From assembly GCF_003815975.1 (NCBI RefSeq), contig NZ_CP033932.1, forward strand, positions 2,957,501 to 3,021,500: DNA of 64,000 nucleotides, written 5' to 3'. This document shows positions 9,165 through 17,814 of the stretch, piece after piece. Under the pieces are notes generated by a model. It was given only the letters and a program-made list of their open reading frames with translations, was not told where the DNA came from and did no database searches. Numbering within the stretch: the stretch's first letter is position 1; every line of letters starts with the position of its first letter. This DNA is from Chryseobacterium bernardetii (lineage in GTDB: Bacteria > Bacteroidota > Bacteroidia > Flavobacteriales > Weeksellaceae). Position numbers and translations under genes: made by a program.

Positions 9165-9210
9165 AATAAACAGTAAATCCCTTCATAAGTGAAGGGATTT
9201 ACTGTTTATT
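9165..9210. terminator. Perfect 21-bp hairpin after second surface protein gene
   Basis: Arms 9165-9185 and 9190-9210 are exactly complementary with a TAAG loop. There is no real T tract, so it may terminate by hairpin strength or protect the 3' end of the mRNA. Confidence 0.7.
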
Positions 9211-9399
9211 ATAGTGTATGTTAATCGTATTTCAGTATTTTTTCTCGATTAATAGTGAATTTTGTAAATTATATTTTGAATTTTAATTATCATTCTGTTA
9301 AAAGTATCGGTATTGTTTTTAATTGCTAATTGTTGATGAAAATGTTATAGTTTTTTTATAAAAAACGCAAATATGTGTATTGTATATTTAAAAAAAAAT

Positions 9400-9407
9400 T
9401 AAATTTG
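9400..9407 (+). promoter_or_regulatory. -7 box TAAATTTG for third giant surface protein
   Basis: Exact TAnnTTTG match with a TTG 17 bases upstream (9380-9382) and the ATG at 9424 16 bases downstream. Confidence 0.6.
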
Positions 9408-9423
9408 TTGAAACAAAAATATT

Positions 9424-11781
9424 ATGACAAGATACCTACCGCTTTGTTTGTTTTTTTTATTTATCTCGAATTTTTCGTTTTCTCAAAATCAACAGCCCAG
9501 ACAGTCCGTAAAAAAGCAGGCATCTGCCCAGTCTAAAAAGGCAGGCGCTTTTATTGATGTGAATGCTCCTGGATATCCTGAATCCAGTTTTACAATAGAC
9601 AAATTGGTGAAAGATGTATTGATTTCATCAGGAACAAATACTTGTATTACTCCTAATGTTACCAATGTGAAAATTACTCCTAATCATGCTGTAGGAGATG
9701 CCAACAGAGCCTGGGGATACTTCCATAAAGGAACCACTAACTTCCCTTTTAAAGATGGGATTGTGCTTTCTACAGGGTATGCCAGAAAGGCCGGTAATAG
9801 TTTTGAAGCCAGTAACAGTGATACCAATGGAGGAGGAACTGACAGTGATCTTGCACAGGTTATTGGTGTACCAGCAAATGAACTGAATGATGCAGTGCTT
9901 TTGGAATTTGACTTTGTTCCTACAACTTCTCAAATTAAATTTAATTATTTGATTGCCTCTGATGAATATACAAGTACATTTCCCTGTAAATATGCAGATG
10001 CATTTATTATATTATTGAAGCCTACATCAGGAGGCCCTTATACAAATATGGCAATACTGCCTGGAGGAGCCGGGCCTGTAAGTATCACCAATATTCACCC
10101 GGCAATAGGAACTTCTTGCGGAGCTGTTAATGAACAGTATTTTGGAGGATACAATAATGCCAATATTGAGACAAACTTTAACGGAAGAACAGTTCCGCTT
10201 ACAGCTGTAGCAGATGTAGTAGCGGGACAGGAATATCATTTTAAAATGGTTATTGCAGATTATCTTGACCACAGTTACGATTCCGCGGTATTTCTGGAAG
10301 GAGGTTCCTTTAATATCGGGGTAGACCTTTTAGGCCCTGGAGGTACAAAATTACCTAGTGATATTAATGTATGTGATAACGTCCCTCAGGTGCTTACCGC
10401 CTCTGTAAATGATCCCAATTTATTATATCAATGGTACCATAACGGAGTTCTGATTCCTAATGCTACAACCAATGTTGTTACTGCTACACAGCCGGGAACT
10501 TATACTATTGAAGTAAGCGTTCCCGGAAACCCTTGTCCGGGTAAAGCTTCCATAGAAATTCACGGGGGAACCACACCTGTTGCGCATGATGCTACGTTAT
10601 TGCTTTGTAGCACACCGGATATCACTACTTTTGATTTAAGCAGCATTAAGCCAACAATCAGCACAACACCGGGAGCTATATTCAAGTTTTATGAGAATAA
10701 GGCAGATGCAGTTGCTGAAAATAATAATTATATCCAGAACATTCTGAATTATAATGGGAATGACAATCAGACATTATATGTTGTTGTTTCCAACGGAGGT
10801 TTCTGTAGCAAATTGGTTGAGCTGAAATTATTTAAAGAAGAAACACCGGTTGCTAAACTGAAAACATCCGCTATACAAATATGCCCGGGAGAAACTGTAA
10901 CACTTACAGCCGAAGGAGGAGACACTTATCTTTGGGATAATTTCCCGGGAACAGGCAATATACAGACAGTTACATTGCATCAGACAACCATATTTACGGT
11001 ATATGCAATTGGAGCAAAGGGATGTAAATCTCTTAACCCTGCCACCATAAGAATTGAAGTGGTTCCTGAAATTAAAAGTCTGTTAAAAGATGTTGAAATA
11101 TGTGATGGAGACCGTGTAACCCTGGATGCAGGCGCAGGAAAAAATTATAAATATAAGTGGAGTACAGGAGCTACTACCCAAAAGATAGAAGTAGATAAAT
11201 GGGGAATCTATACCGTTGAAATTGATAACGGATACTGTAAAAAAATCTTCTCTGCTCAGGTAATGGGAGCTGCTATTCCTTATGTGACAGGAATAGATTA
11301 TCAAACATCTAAAAAGACACTGACAGTTACCGCAGTAAACCCTCCAATGAATAATACACCAAGCAGTCTTGAGTATTCTATTGATGAGGGAATTACATGG
11401 CAGGATTCCAATGTATTTACAGGACTTTTAGATAATACCAATTATACCATACTGGTGAGAAGAGTAGGAACTCATTGTATAGGAACTTTCGACTTCTTTA
11501 CTTTACAGATCAATAATTTTATCACTCCTAATAATGATGGGGTTAATGATGTACTGGATCTGAAAGCGTTAGGTCAGTTTAAAAATTTCACTGGTTCTGT
11601 TTATGACAGATTTGGGGTAGAGATGTTCAGATTTACAAAAGAAACTCCAATCTGGGACGGAACTTTACTTGGTAAGAGATTGCCTACCGCAACCTATTGG
11701 TATAAATTCACTTACGAATATCCTAAATCTAAAACCCAGATGAACTGGTCCGGCTGGATCATGTTGAAAAACAGGGAATAA
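9424..11781 (+). CDS. Choice-of-anchor L surface protein, T9SS type B (third paralog)
   Basis: This is a 785-residue protein with the same plan as the first paralog. It has a signal peptide (1-~21, ending FSFSQ), a lysine/glutamine-rich linker and an anchor-L domain (~40-300; WGYFHKGTTNFPFKDG, LIASDEYTS, HFKMVIADYLDHS). Ig-like modules carry LYQWYHNG, ICPGETVTLTAEGG and TLDAGAGKNYKYKW. The gliding-motility C-terminal domain begins near 700 (FITPNNDGVNDVLDL, YDRFGVEMF, SGWIMLKN). Cysteines are spaced in pairs, as expected for extracytoplasmic disulfides. Sequence divergence from the other two is spread across the protein, so the triplication is old. It is probably a surface adhesin. Confidence 0.9.
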   Translation: MTRYLPLCLFFLFISNFSFSQNQQPRQSVKKQASAQSKKAGAFIDVNAPGYPESSFTIDKLVKDVLISSGTNTCITPNVTNVKITPNHAVGDANRAWGYFHKGTTNFPFKDGIVLSTGYARKAGNSFEASNSDTNGGGTDSDLAQVIGVPANELNDAVLLEFDFVPTTSQIKFNYLIASDEYTSTFPCKYADAFIILLKPTSGGPYTNMAILPGGAGPVSITNIHPAIGTSCGAVNEQYFGGYNNANIETNFNGRTVPLTAVADVVAGQEYHFKMVIADYLDHSYDSAVFLEGGSFNIGVDLLGPGGTKLPSDINVCDNVPQVLTASVNDPNLLYQWYHNGVLIPNATTNVVTATQPGTYTIEVSVPGNPCPGKASIEIHGGTTPVAHDATLLLCSTPDITTFDLSSIKPTISTTPGAIFKFYENKADAVAENNNYIQNILNYNGNDNQTLYVVVSNGGFCSKLVELKLFKEETPVAKLKTSAIQICPGETVTLTAEGGDTYLWDNFPGTGNIQTVTLHQTTIFTVYAIGAKGCKSLNPATIRIEVVPEIKSLLKDVEICDGDRVTLDAGAGKNYKYKWSTGATTQKIEVDKWGIYTVEIDNGYCKKIFSAQVMGAAIPYVTGIDYQTSKKTLTVTAVNPPMNNTPSSLEYSIDEGITWQDSNVFTGLLDNTNYTILVRRVGTHCIGTFDFFTLQINNFITPNNDGVNDVLDLKALGQFKNFTGSVYDRFGVEMFRFTKETPIWDGTLLGKRLPTATYWYKFTYEYPKSKTQMNWSGWIMLKNRE

Positions 11782-11790
11782 TAAAAAAAA

Positions 11791-11826
11791 GAAAGTCTTT
11801 CATCTGAAAGGCTTTCTTTTTTTTTA
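11791..11826 (+). terminator. Terminator after third surface protein gene
   Basis: GAAAGTCTTTCA and TGAAAGGCTTTC arms are followed by a long T run. It lies between this gene and the convergent rsmA. Confidence 0.85.
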
Positions 11827-11862
11827 CTCATAAAGTTCTTCCATTAATGGAACTTATATATA

Positions 11863-12633
11863 TTACTGATTTTCTTTCCAAAGGTTGGCGAAGTGAATGA
11901 AATCAGATACACTCAGTTCTTCCGCTCTTTTATCTAAAAACTCATGACCTTTTAAAGCTTCAGGAATATTTAATGTTTTCAAAGCATTGGAAAGCTTTTT
12001 TCTTCTTTGGTTGAAGCCGGTCTTTACAATTTGTTTGAAAAGAACCTCATTACCGGCAAGGCCTTCTTTAGGATTTCTTGTAATACGGATAACACCGGAT
12101 TTTACTTTTGGAGGCGGGTTAAAGACATTTTCATGTACAGTAAACATATATGATACATCATAATAAGCCTGAATGAGAACAGAAAGAATTCCATAATCTT
12201 TAGTTCTTGGAACGGCTGCTGTTCTTTCTGCTACCTCTTTCTGGAACATTCCCACCATTTCAGGAATCAGCTCATAGTGGTCAACAATCTGGAATAATAT
12301 CTGAGACGAAATATTATACGGGAAGTTTCCGATAATAGCAATCTGCTCATCTTTGATAAAATTAAAATCCTGTTTCAGGAAATCTCCTACAAAAGTATTT
12401 TCCGTAACCTTAGAATAGTTGTTTTTAAGATATTCTATAGATTCCGTATCAATTTCGGCAAGATAAATGTTCTGATCTTTTTCAAGAAGATATTTGGTAA
12501 GAACTCCCATTCCGGGCCCTACTTCCATGATGTTATTATAGTTCTCAAAACTAAGACCTTCTACAATTTTTCTTGCGATGTTTTCATCCGTCAAAAAGTG
12601 TTGACCAAGATGCTTTTTTGCTTTTACACTCAA
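11863..12633 (-). CDS. rsmA: 16S rRNA (A1518/A1519-N6)-dimethyltransferase
   Basis: RsmA (KsgA) dimethylates two adjacent adenosines in the 3'-terminal hairpin of 16S rRNA, using SAM, late in 30S assembly. The 256-residue protein starts with the family opening KKHLGQHFLTDE. It has the SAM-binding loop EVGPGMGVLTKYLL and the catalytic NFPYNISSQI motif (N-L/F-P-Y), and ends with the helical C-terminal domain (FNQRRKKLSNAL). Length and motifs are complete. It is transcribed away from ftsX and convergent with the third surface protein gene. Confidence 0.97.
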   Translation of the reverse strand: MSVKAKKHLGQHFLTDENIARKIVEGLSFENYNNIMEVGPGMGVLTKYLLEKDQNIYLAEIDTESIEYLKNNYSKVTENTFVGDFLKQDFNFIKDEQIAIIGNFPYNISSQILFQIVDHYELIPEMVGMFQKEVAERTAAVPRTKDYGILSVLIQAYYDVSYMFTVHENVFNPPPKVKSGVIRITRNPKEGLAGNEVLFKQIVKTGFNQRRKKLSNALKTLNIPEALKGHEFLDKRAEELSVSDFIHFANLWKENQ

Positions 12634-12725
12634 TGCTTTTTATGATTTTATTAACAGTGATTTTCTCTTTTTCGTTCCCAAATTTCGGAAGATTTTTTCT
12701 ATTTTAGCCAAAAATTTTAATATTA

Positions 12726-13625
12726 ATGGCTAAATCTGTAGATGAGTTTAATAAGAAAAGGCTTCGGTCCAGCAATATTACAGTAGTGATAAGTATTGCC
12801 TTAGTGTTATTTTTGTTAGGATTAATGGGGCTTATTTTAATTAATGCCCAGAAGTATTCTGACTATATCAAAGAACAGTTGGTGGTGAACGCCTACTTTG
12901 ATGAAAATTATGACGCTAAAGATTCTGTAAAAATTGCAAAACTGGAAGAAGAAACTTTTAAAAAGGTACAGACGTTAGCTCCTGTAAAAAAAGCAACCTA
13001 CATTTCAAGAAGTATGGCGGCTGCTGAAGCGAAGAAAAGTATGGGAATTGATAGTGATGCATTGTTTGAGGAAAACATCTTCCCATCCTCTATTGAAGTG
13101 GCTTTAAAACCAGAATATGTAGATCCTGCAAAAATTGATGAGGCAATCAAAGTCATAAAATCCGTTCCCGGCATCATTGATGTGAAGAATGACAGTACTT
13201 TGATGGTAGATGTATACAATAACCTGAGCAGAATTCTAAAATGGATTTTCGGGTTTTCATTACTGTTCCTTGTATTGGCTGTAGTGTTAATTAACAACTC
13301 CATCCGTCTTAAAATTTTCTCCAAGAGATTTATCATTAAAACCATGCAGCTGGTAGGGGCAAAAAGAAGATTTATTCTTAAGCCGTTCATCATTGAAGCA
13401 ATTATTTTAGGTGCTATTGGTTCTGTTATTGGTCTTCTTGCTTTGGGAGGAGTTTGGTATTATTTCACAAGTCAGATCGGATCAGCTTTCGTACAGGATA
13501 ATAATCAGTATTTCTGGTTAGTGATCTTAGTATTGGGTGTAGGAATTTTTATTTCCGTACTAAGTACTATATTTGCTACCTGGAGATTCTTAAAATCAAA
13601 CGTTGACGATTTATATTACTCTTAA
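12726..13625 (+). CDS. ftsX: Cell division protein FtsX
   Basis: FtsX is the membrane half of the FtsEX complex, which couples ATP hydrolysis in the cytoplasm to activation of peptidoglycan hydrolases at the septum. The 299-residue protein has a short cytoplasmic start and a first membrane span (~19-44). A periplasmic domain (~45-165) contains the pattern KVQTLAPVKKATYIS. Three further spans lie at ~172-192, ~222-250 and ~263-285. This is the standard FtsX topology. FtsE is not adjacent. It leads a co-oriented cluster with the DUF3098 gene 2 bases downstream. Confidence 0.95.
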   Translation: MAKSVDEFNKKRLRSSNITVVISIALVLFLLGLMGLILINAQKYSDYIKEQLVVNAYFDENYDAKDSVKIAKLEEETFKKVQTLAPVKKATYISRSMAAAEAKKSMGIDSDALFEENIFPSSIEVALKPEYVDPAKIDEAIKVIKSVPGIIDVKNDSTLMVDVYNNLSRILKWIFGFSLLFLVLAVVLINNSIRLKIFSKRFIIKTMQLVGAKRRFILKPFIIEAIILGAIGSVIGLLALGGVWYYFTSQIGSAFVQDNNQYFWLVILVLGVGIFISVLSTIFATWRFLKSNVDDLYYS

Positions 13626-13627
13626 AA

Positions 13628-13924
13628 ATGAGCAAAAAAACAAATAAAATTTCTGCAGCAGACTTCGGAAGTGAGGCAGAAGTACCACAGGAAAATGCAT
13701 TCTATTTCGGACAGCAGAACTTTAAATGGATGCTGATCGGGCTGGCATTTATTGTGGTTGGGTTTCTTTTGATGATGGGACCTGATGCCAATACCGTAGA
13801 TGGTAAATTTGATCCCAACTCATGGAATGACGATATCTTTTCCATCAGAAGGATCAGAATTGCTCCGTTATTTGTTGTGATAGGTTTTGTTATAGAAGTC
13901 TACGCAATCTTAAAAAGAAAATAA
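13628..13924 (+). CDS. DUF3098 family small membrane protein
   Basis: This 98-residue protein has two membrane spans (~34-51 and ~78-95). Between them lies a short loop with the Bacteroidetes-specific pattern DPNSWNDDIFSIRRIRIAP, typical of DUF3098. The function of the family is unknown. It is found next to ftsX in flavobacteria, and here the gap is 2 bases, so the two are surely co-transcribed. A role beside FtsX in division or envelope work is a reasonable inference but not shown. Confidence 0.88.
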   Translation: MSKKTNKISAADFGSEAEVPQENAFYFGQQNFKWMLIGLAFIVVGFLLMMGPDANTVDGKFDPNSWNDDIFSIRRIRIAPLFVVIGFVIEVYAILKRK

Positions 13925-13939
13925 ATAATAATTTTATTT

Positions 13940-14013
13940 AAGGATTAAAAAATTTAAGAATTGAAAGATGTAAGCTAATGAGCTGTTTTTTAATTCTTAA
14001 ATCTTTTAATCTT
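13940..14013. repeat. Long AT-rich inverted repeat between the DUF3098 gene and uppP
   Basis: Left arm 13940-13962 and right arm 13992-14013 are complementary with few mismatches, with a ~29-base loop. The right side runs into T-rich sequence, so it may act as a partial terminator inside the gene cluster or as an RNA stability element. Confidence 0.6.
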
Positions 14014-14032
14014 TTTAATTTTTTAAAAGAAT

Positions 14033-14851
14033 ATGGATTTAATCAAAGCAATTATTATTGCCATCGTAGAAGGGCTTACGGAATACCTTCCGATTTCTTC
14101 TACAGCACATATGGGATTCACAGCCAACCTATTGGGAATGCCCGATGATGAATTTTTAAAAATGTTTCAGGTTTCCATCCAGTTTGGAGCTATCCTATCA
14201 GTGGTAGTGGCCTATTGGAAAAAGTTTTTTGACCTGAATAACATCCAGTTTTATTTTAAACTGGCCTTTGCTGTAGTTCCTGCTTTGGTTCTTGGATATT
14301 TATTTGATGATAAAATTGAGGCTGTTCTTGGAAACCAGATTGCTATCTCATCAGTATTGGTTTTAGGCGGAGTGGTTTTATTATTTGCTGACAAATGGTT
14401 TAAAAATCCTAAGATTAACGATGAAAAGGGGATTACGATAAGAAATGCGGTAACCATAGGATTCTGGCAGTGTCTGGCAATGATGCCGGGAACAAGCCGT
14501 AGTGCAGCTTCCATTATTGGTGGGATGGCTCAGGGGCTTACCAGAAAAGCTGCTGCAGAATTCTCTTTTTTCCTTGCAGTACCTACCATGCTGGCTGTAA
14601 CAGTATATTCGGTTTTTGTAAAAACATGGGGAAAAGAAACTCCTAATCCTCAGAAAGGATACGAAATGATTATGGCTTCACAGGATCACATTATGATCTT
14701 CGTCATTGGAAACGTTGTGGCATTTGTTGTAGCACTTATCGCCATTAAAGCCTTTATTGGAGTACTTAATAAATATGGTTTCAAGCCTTGGGGATGGTAC
14801 CGTATTTTTGTTGGAGTTGCTTTATTAATCTATTTTTATTTCTTTAAATAA
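14033..14851 (+). CDS. uppP: Undecaprenyl-diphosphate phosphatase (BacA/UppP)
   Basis: UppP removes a phosphate from undecaprenyl pyrophosphate at the membrane, recycling the lipid carrier for peptidoglycan and other glycan synthesis. The 272-residue protein carries both family signatures: EGLTEYLPISSTAHM near residue 14, and PGTSRSAASIIGGM near residue 155, which supply the catalytic Glu, Ser, His and Arg. About eight hydrophobic segments are visible. It lies 108 bases after the DUF3098 gene and 21 bases before truB. Changes in this gene commonly affect bacitracin tolerance (known for the family). Confidence 0.97.
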   Translation: MDLIKAIIIAIVEGLTEYLPISSTAHMGFTANLLGMPDDEFLKMFQVSIQFGAILSVVVAYWKKFFDLNNIQFYFKLAFAVVPALVLGYLFDDKIEAVLGNQIAISSVLVLGGVVLLFADKWFKNPKINDEKGITIRNAVTIGFWQCLAMMPGTSRSAASIIGGMAQGLTRKAAAEFSFFLAVPTMLAVTVYSVFVKTWGKETPNPQKGYEMIMASQDHIMIFVIGNVVAFVVALIAIKAFIGVLNKYGFKPWGWYRIFVGVALLIYFYFFK

Positions 14852-14872
14852 AAAATATTCATATATCCATTC

Positions 14873-15571
14873 ATGACGGCGGAAGAACTGAAATCAGGAT
14901 ACATATTTTTATTGGACAAACCTCTGGACTGGACTTCCTTCCAGGCTGTCAATAAAATGAAATATAAATTGAAAAGGGAGTTTGATCTTCCGAAAAAATT
15001 TAAAATCGGACACGCAGGTACCCTTGATCCAAGAGCTACAGGACTTCTGATTGTCTGCTGCGGGAAATTTACCAAAAAGATTCCCGAGATCCAGGATGCA
15101 CCGAAAGAATACTGGACGGAGATCAAAATAGGAGTACAGACAGAATCCTACGATACTGAAAAACCGGAAATCCTTCATCAGGATATTTCGAATATCACTG
15201 AAGAGCACGTAAAAGAGGTACTGGGAAAATTTGTTGGAGAGATTGAACAGAAACCACCAGTGTATTCTGCAATAAAGATTGATGGTGAAAGAGCCTATAA
15301 TCTGGCCAGAGCAGGAGAGGAAGTGGAAATGAAATCCAGAAAAACAACAATTCATTATCTTAAGGATATCAAAATAGAGTTTCCTCTGGTAAGTTTTACA
15401 GTGGGATGTTCAAAAGGAACTTATATAAGGAGTCTTGCCCACGATATTGGTCAGGAACTTGGAGTAGGTGCTTATTTAACTCAATTGAGAAGAACAAAAA
15501 TCGGAGATTATAAAATTGAAGATGCTACAGATCAGTTTTTAAACAATGATTTTAGATTTCAAAGCGAATGA
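14873..15571 (+). CDS. truB: tRNA pseudouridine(55) synthase TruB
   Basis: TruB isomerises U55 in the T-loop of almost all tRNAs. The 232-residue protein starts SGYIFLLDKPLDWTS, contains the catalytic GHAGTLDPRATGLL motif with Asp52, the YSAIKIDGERAYNLAR segment, and the CSKGTYIRSLAHDIG motif. It lacks the long C-terminal PUA extension of the E. coli enzyme, as is common in Bacteroidetes. It is 21 bases after uppP and 28 bases before the rluF-like gene. Two pseudouridine synthases in a row suggest a shared transcript for RNA modification. Confidence 0.97.
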   Translation: MTAEELKSGYIFLLDKPLDWTSFQAVNKMKYKLKREFDLPKKFKIGHAGTLDPRATGLLIVCCGKFTKKIPEIQDAPKEYWTEIKIGVQTESYDTEKPEILHQDISNITEEHVKEVLGKFVGEIEQKPPVYSAIKIDGERAYNLARAGEEVEMKSRKTTIHYLKDIKIEFPLVSFTVGCSKGTYIRSLAHDIGQELGVGAYLTQLRRTKIGDYKIEDATDQFLNNDFRFQSE

Positions 15572-15599
15572 AAAATGAAGCCAACTACGGTATAAACTA

Positions 15600-16322
15600 A
15601 TGGAAAAGACACGTATTAATAAATATTTATCAGAAGTAGGATATTGCTCAAGAAGAGCAGCAGATAAGCTGTTGGAGGAAGGGAGAATAAAGATTAACGG
15701 TAAAGTTCCTGAACTGGGAACCAAAGTTTCTGATGAAGATCTTGTGGAAGTGGATGGAAAACCTATCAGAGAACCACAGGAAAAACCTGTTTATATTGCT
15801 TTCAATAAACCTGTAGGCATTGTATGTACTACAGATACCAAGCGTGAAAAGAACAATATTGTAGATTATATCAATCATCCCAAAAGAATATTCCCGATCG
15901 GAAGGCTGGATAAACCCAGTGAAGGTCTTATTCTTTTAACCAGTGACGGTGATATTGTTAATAAGATCCTTCGGGCAAGAAATAATCACGAAAAGGAATA
16001 TCTGGTACGCGTAGACAAGCCGATTACTCCAAGGTTTCTTGAAAAAATGAGAAATGGAGTTCCAATTTTGGATACCGTTACCAGAAAATGTGAGGTGGAG
16101 AAGATTGATGAAATGAATTTCAGGATTATCCTTACACAAGGCCTAAACAGACAGATCCGAAGAATGTGCGAATATTTGGGTTATGAAGTAAAAAAGCTGA
16201 AAAGAATCCGTATCATGAATATCAAGCTTGATCTTCCTATCGGCAAATGGAGAGATCTAACGGAAGATGAGCTGAATACATTAAATGATTTGCTTACAGA
16301 CTCCAGTAAAACAATAGATTAA
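15600..16322 (+). CDS. rluF: RsuA-family pseudouridine synthase, RluF-like (23S rRNA U2604)
   Basis: This is a 240-residue S4-domain pseudouridine synthase. Residues 1-~60 form the S4 RNA-binding domain ([20 protein letters not shown]). The catalytic domain holds [19 protein letters not shown] with Asp104, and [18 protein letters not shown] near residue 175. The CSRRAAD and [20 protein letters not shown] patterns resemble RluF (23S rRNA position 2604) more than RsuA or RluB. The exact target base is inference. It closes the ftsX-to-rluF cluster and is followed by a strong terminator. Confidence 0.88.
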   Translation: MEKTRINKYLSEVGYCSRRAADKLLEEGRIKINGKVPELGTKVSDEDLVEVDGKPIREPQEKPVYIAFNKPVGIVCTTDTKREKNNIVDYINHPKRIFPIGRLDKPSEGLILLTSDGDIVNKILRARNNHEKEYLVRVDKPITPRFLEKMRNGVPILDTVTRKCEVEKIDEMNFRIILTQGLNRQIRRMCEYLGYEVKKLKRIRIMNIKLDLPIGKWRDLTEDELNTLNDLLTDSSKTID

Positions 16323-16345
16323 AATTATATAGGTAAATAAATTAA

Positions 16346-16377
16346 AAATAAGCAGGAATTTTTCCTGCTTATTTTTT
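16346..16377 (+). terminator. Terminator after rluF
   Basis: AAATAAGCAGGAA and TTCCTGCTTATTT are perfect 13-base arms with a 3-base loop, followed by a T run. It ends the ftsX-rluF gene cluster. Confidence 0.9.
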
Positions 16378-16500
16378 TATCTGATTAAAGGGAAAAGTAT
16401 AATTATTATTTCAAAATATTCACTTATTAGTGTTATATTTTCTATTTTTTAATGAAATTATATTATATTTATAAGGTGAATAACTAAACAACTGAAAACC

Positions 16501-17724
16501 ATGAAATTAAAATTTAATCTAGTTCCCTTATTCGTCATTATTCTAATGATATTCTCTAATTGTCAGAACGATAATCATCCAGAAATTCCGCATGACACTG
16601 CTTTTTTTATTGACTATAGAAGCCTCACCGGACAGCCGGATGGTATAGCTGTAATAGAGCTTGATCCTGATGCCCCTGATTTTGGAAATATCAGCAATAA
16701 ACTTGAATTAGGTATTGGCGTTCTGCCGCATCACCTCTATTATAACCAGAGTGCGAACAAATTGTATACAACAGCTTTGGGAGGCAGCTATCTCTATCAG
16801 ATAAAAACTGAAAAAGATAAAATAGGGCAGCCCAGATTAGTAAGTGCAACACCTATTGATACAGGTGAGAATACAGTAGGAGAAAATTTATTCTTCACTA
16901 ATGACGGAAGATTTTTTATGACCTTTATGGGTGGAGCAGGAGGCCTGAAAGATGGAAGTGTAGGTGTTTTTAATGCTAATAATAACCAGCTTATTAAAAC
17001 CATTAAGGCTCCAATTCAGGACAATCCCAATAAATTTATTATGTACCCGCATGGCATTTCTGTGAATGAAGAAAAAGGGCTGATGATGGTCACTTCAACT
17101 ATTCATCCGGATCTTACCAGTGGATTTGGAAACACCTGTACCTTAATAGATCTGAATACTTATGAATTAAAAGAAACCTACCAGGTTGCAGATTCACCGG
17201 CGGATTTATCCAGTCCTGTCGAAGTCTTGCTGCTTCGTGGAAAGTTTCCACAATATGCCCTTGCCACTACAATGCTTGGTGGGGATATATGGATCGCTCC
17301 ATACAATGCAACAACCAAAAAATATGATGCTTTTACCAAAATATTTGACGGAAGCACCCAAGGATTAGGATGGACACTCGAAATGTATATTGATGATAAC
17401 AACAGGCTCTATGTAAGTTTTGCAGATCCTGGAAAAGTGCTGGTATTTGACATCAGTAATCTTCCCAATTTAAAACTTTTGAAAACACTTACCGCAGATA
17501 AAGGTGCACATCATATGGTTTTCTTTAAAACCAAAAAAGGAAAAGAAGTTGTTGCAGTACAGAATAATCTGCTTAATCTGCCTAATTTAAATTCCGGAAC
17601 CATTAGCGTTATTGAAATTGAAACCGGGAAAACGCTGGGAACTGTTAATTTACGTTCCAAATACGGAATACTCCCTGAATCCATTGAAGGGACCAATGGC
17701 CCTAGCAATTATATGCATCACTGA
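16501..17724 (+). CDS. Lipoprotein beta-propeller, possibly SBP56-like
   Basis: This is a 407-residue lipoprotein. The signal sequence ends in a lipobox with Cys21 (FSNC). The rest has the repeating strand pattern of a seven-bladed propeller, with phrases such as GSVGVFNANNNQLIKTI, KGLMMVTST and GTISVIEIETGK. Paired or single histidines occur as LPHH (77-78), YPHG (184) and AHH (337-338). A similar spread of histidines binds copper in selenium-binding protein/methanethiol oxidase. This likeness is my inference and not a firm assignment. The protein should face the periplasm or the surface. Monocistronic, between two terminators. Confidence 0.7.
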   Translation: MKLKFNLVPLFVIILMIFSNCQNDNHPEIPHDTAFFIDYRSLTGQPDGIAVIELDPDAPDFGNISNKLELGIGVLPHHLYYNQSANKLYTTALGGSYLYQIKTEKDKIGQPRLVSATPIDTGENTVGENLFFTNDGRFFMTFMGGAGGLKDGSVGVFNANNNQLIKTIKAPIQDNPNKFIMYPHGISVNEEKGLMMVTSTIHPDLTSGFGNTCTLIDLNTYELKETYQVADSPADLSSPVEVLLLRGKFPQYALATTMLGGDIWIAPYNATTKKYDAFTKIFDGSTQGLGWTLEMYIDDNNRLYVSFADPGKVLVFDISNLPNLKLLKTLTADKGAHHMVFFKTKKGKEVVAVQNNLLNLPNLNSGTISVIEIETGKTLGTVNLRSKYGILPESIEGTNGPSNYMHH

Positions 17725-17745
17725 TATAAACCATTTTTTCAGATT

Positions 17746-17782
17746 AAACTCCCCGAAACAAATACTGTGTTTCAGGGAGTTT
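17746..17782. terminator. Bidirectional terminator between convergent genes
   Basis: AAACTCCCCGAAACA and TGTTTCAGGGAGTTT pair with one mismatch. T runs lie on the plus-strand side. It separates the propeller lipoprotein gene from the convergent helix-hairpin-helix gene. Confidence 0.8.
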
Positions 17783-17814
17783 TGTATTTATTGAAAAACT
17801 TCTCTGGTATCTGC

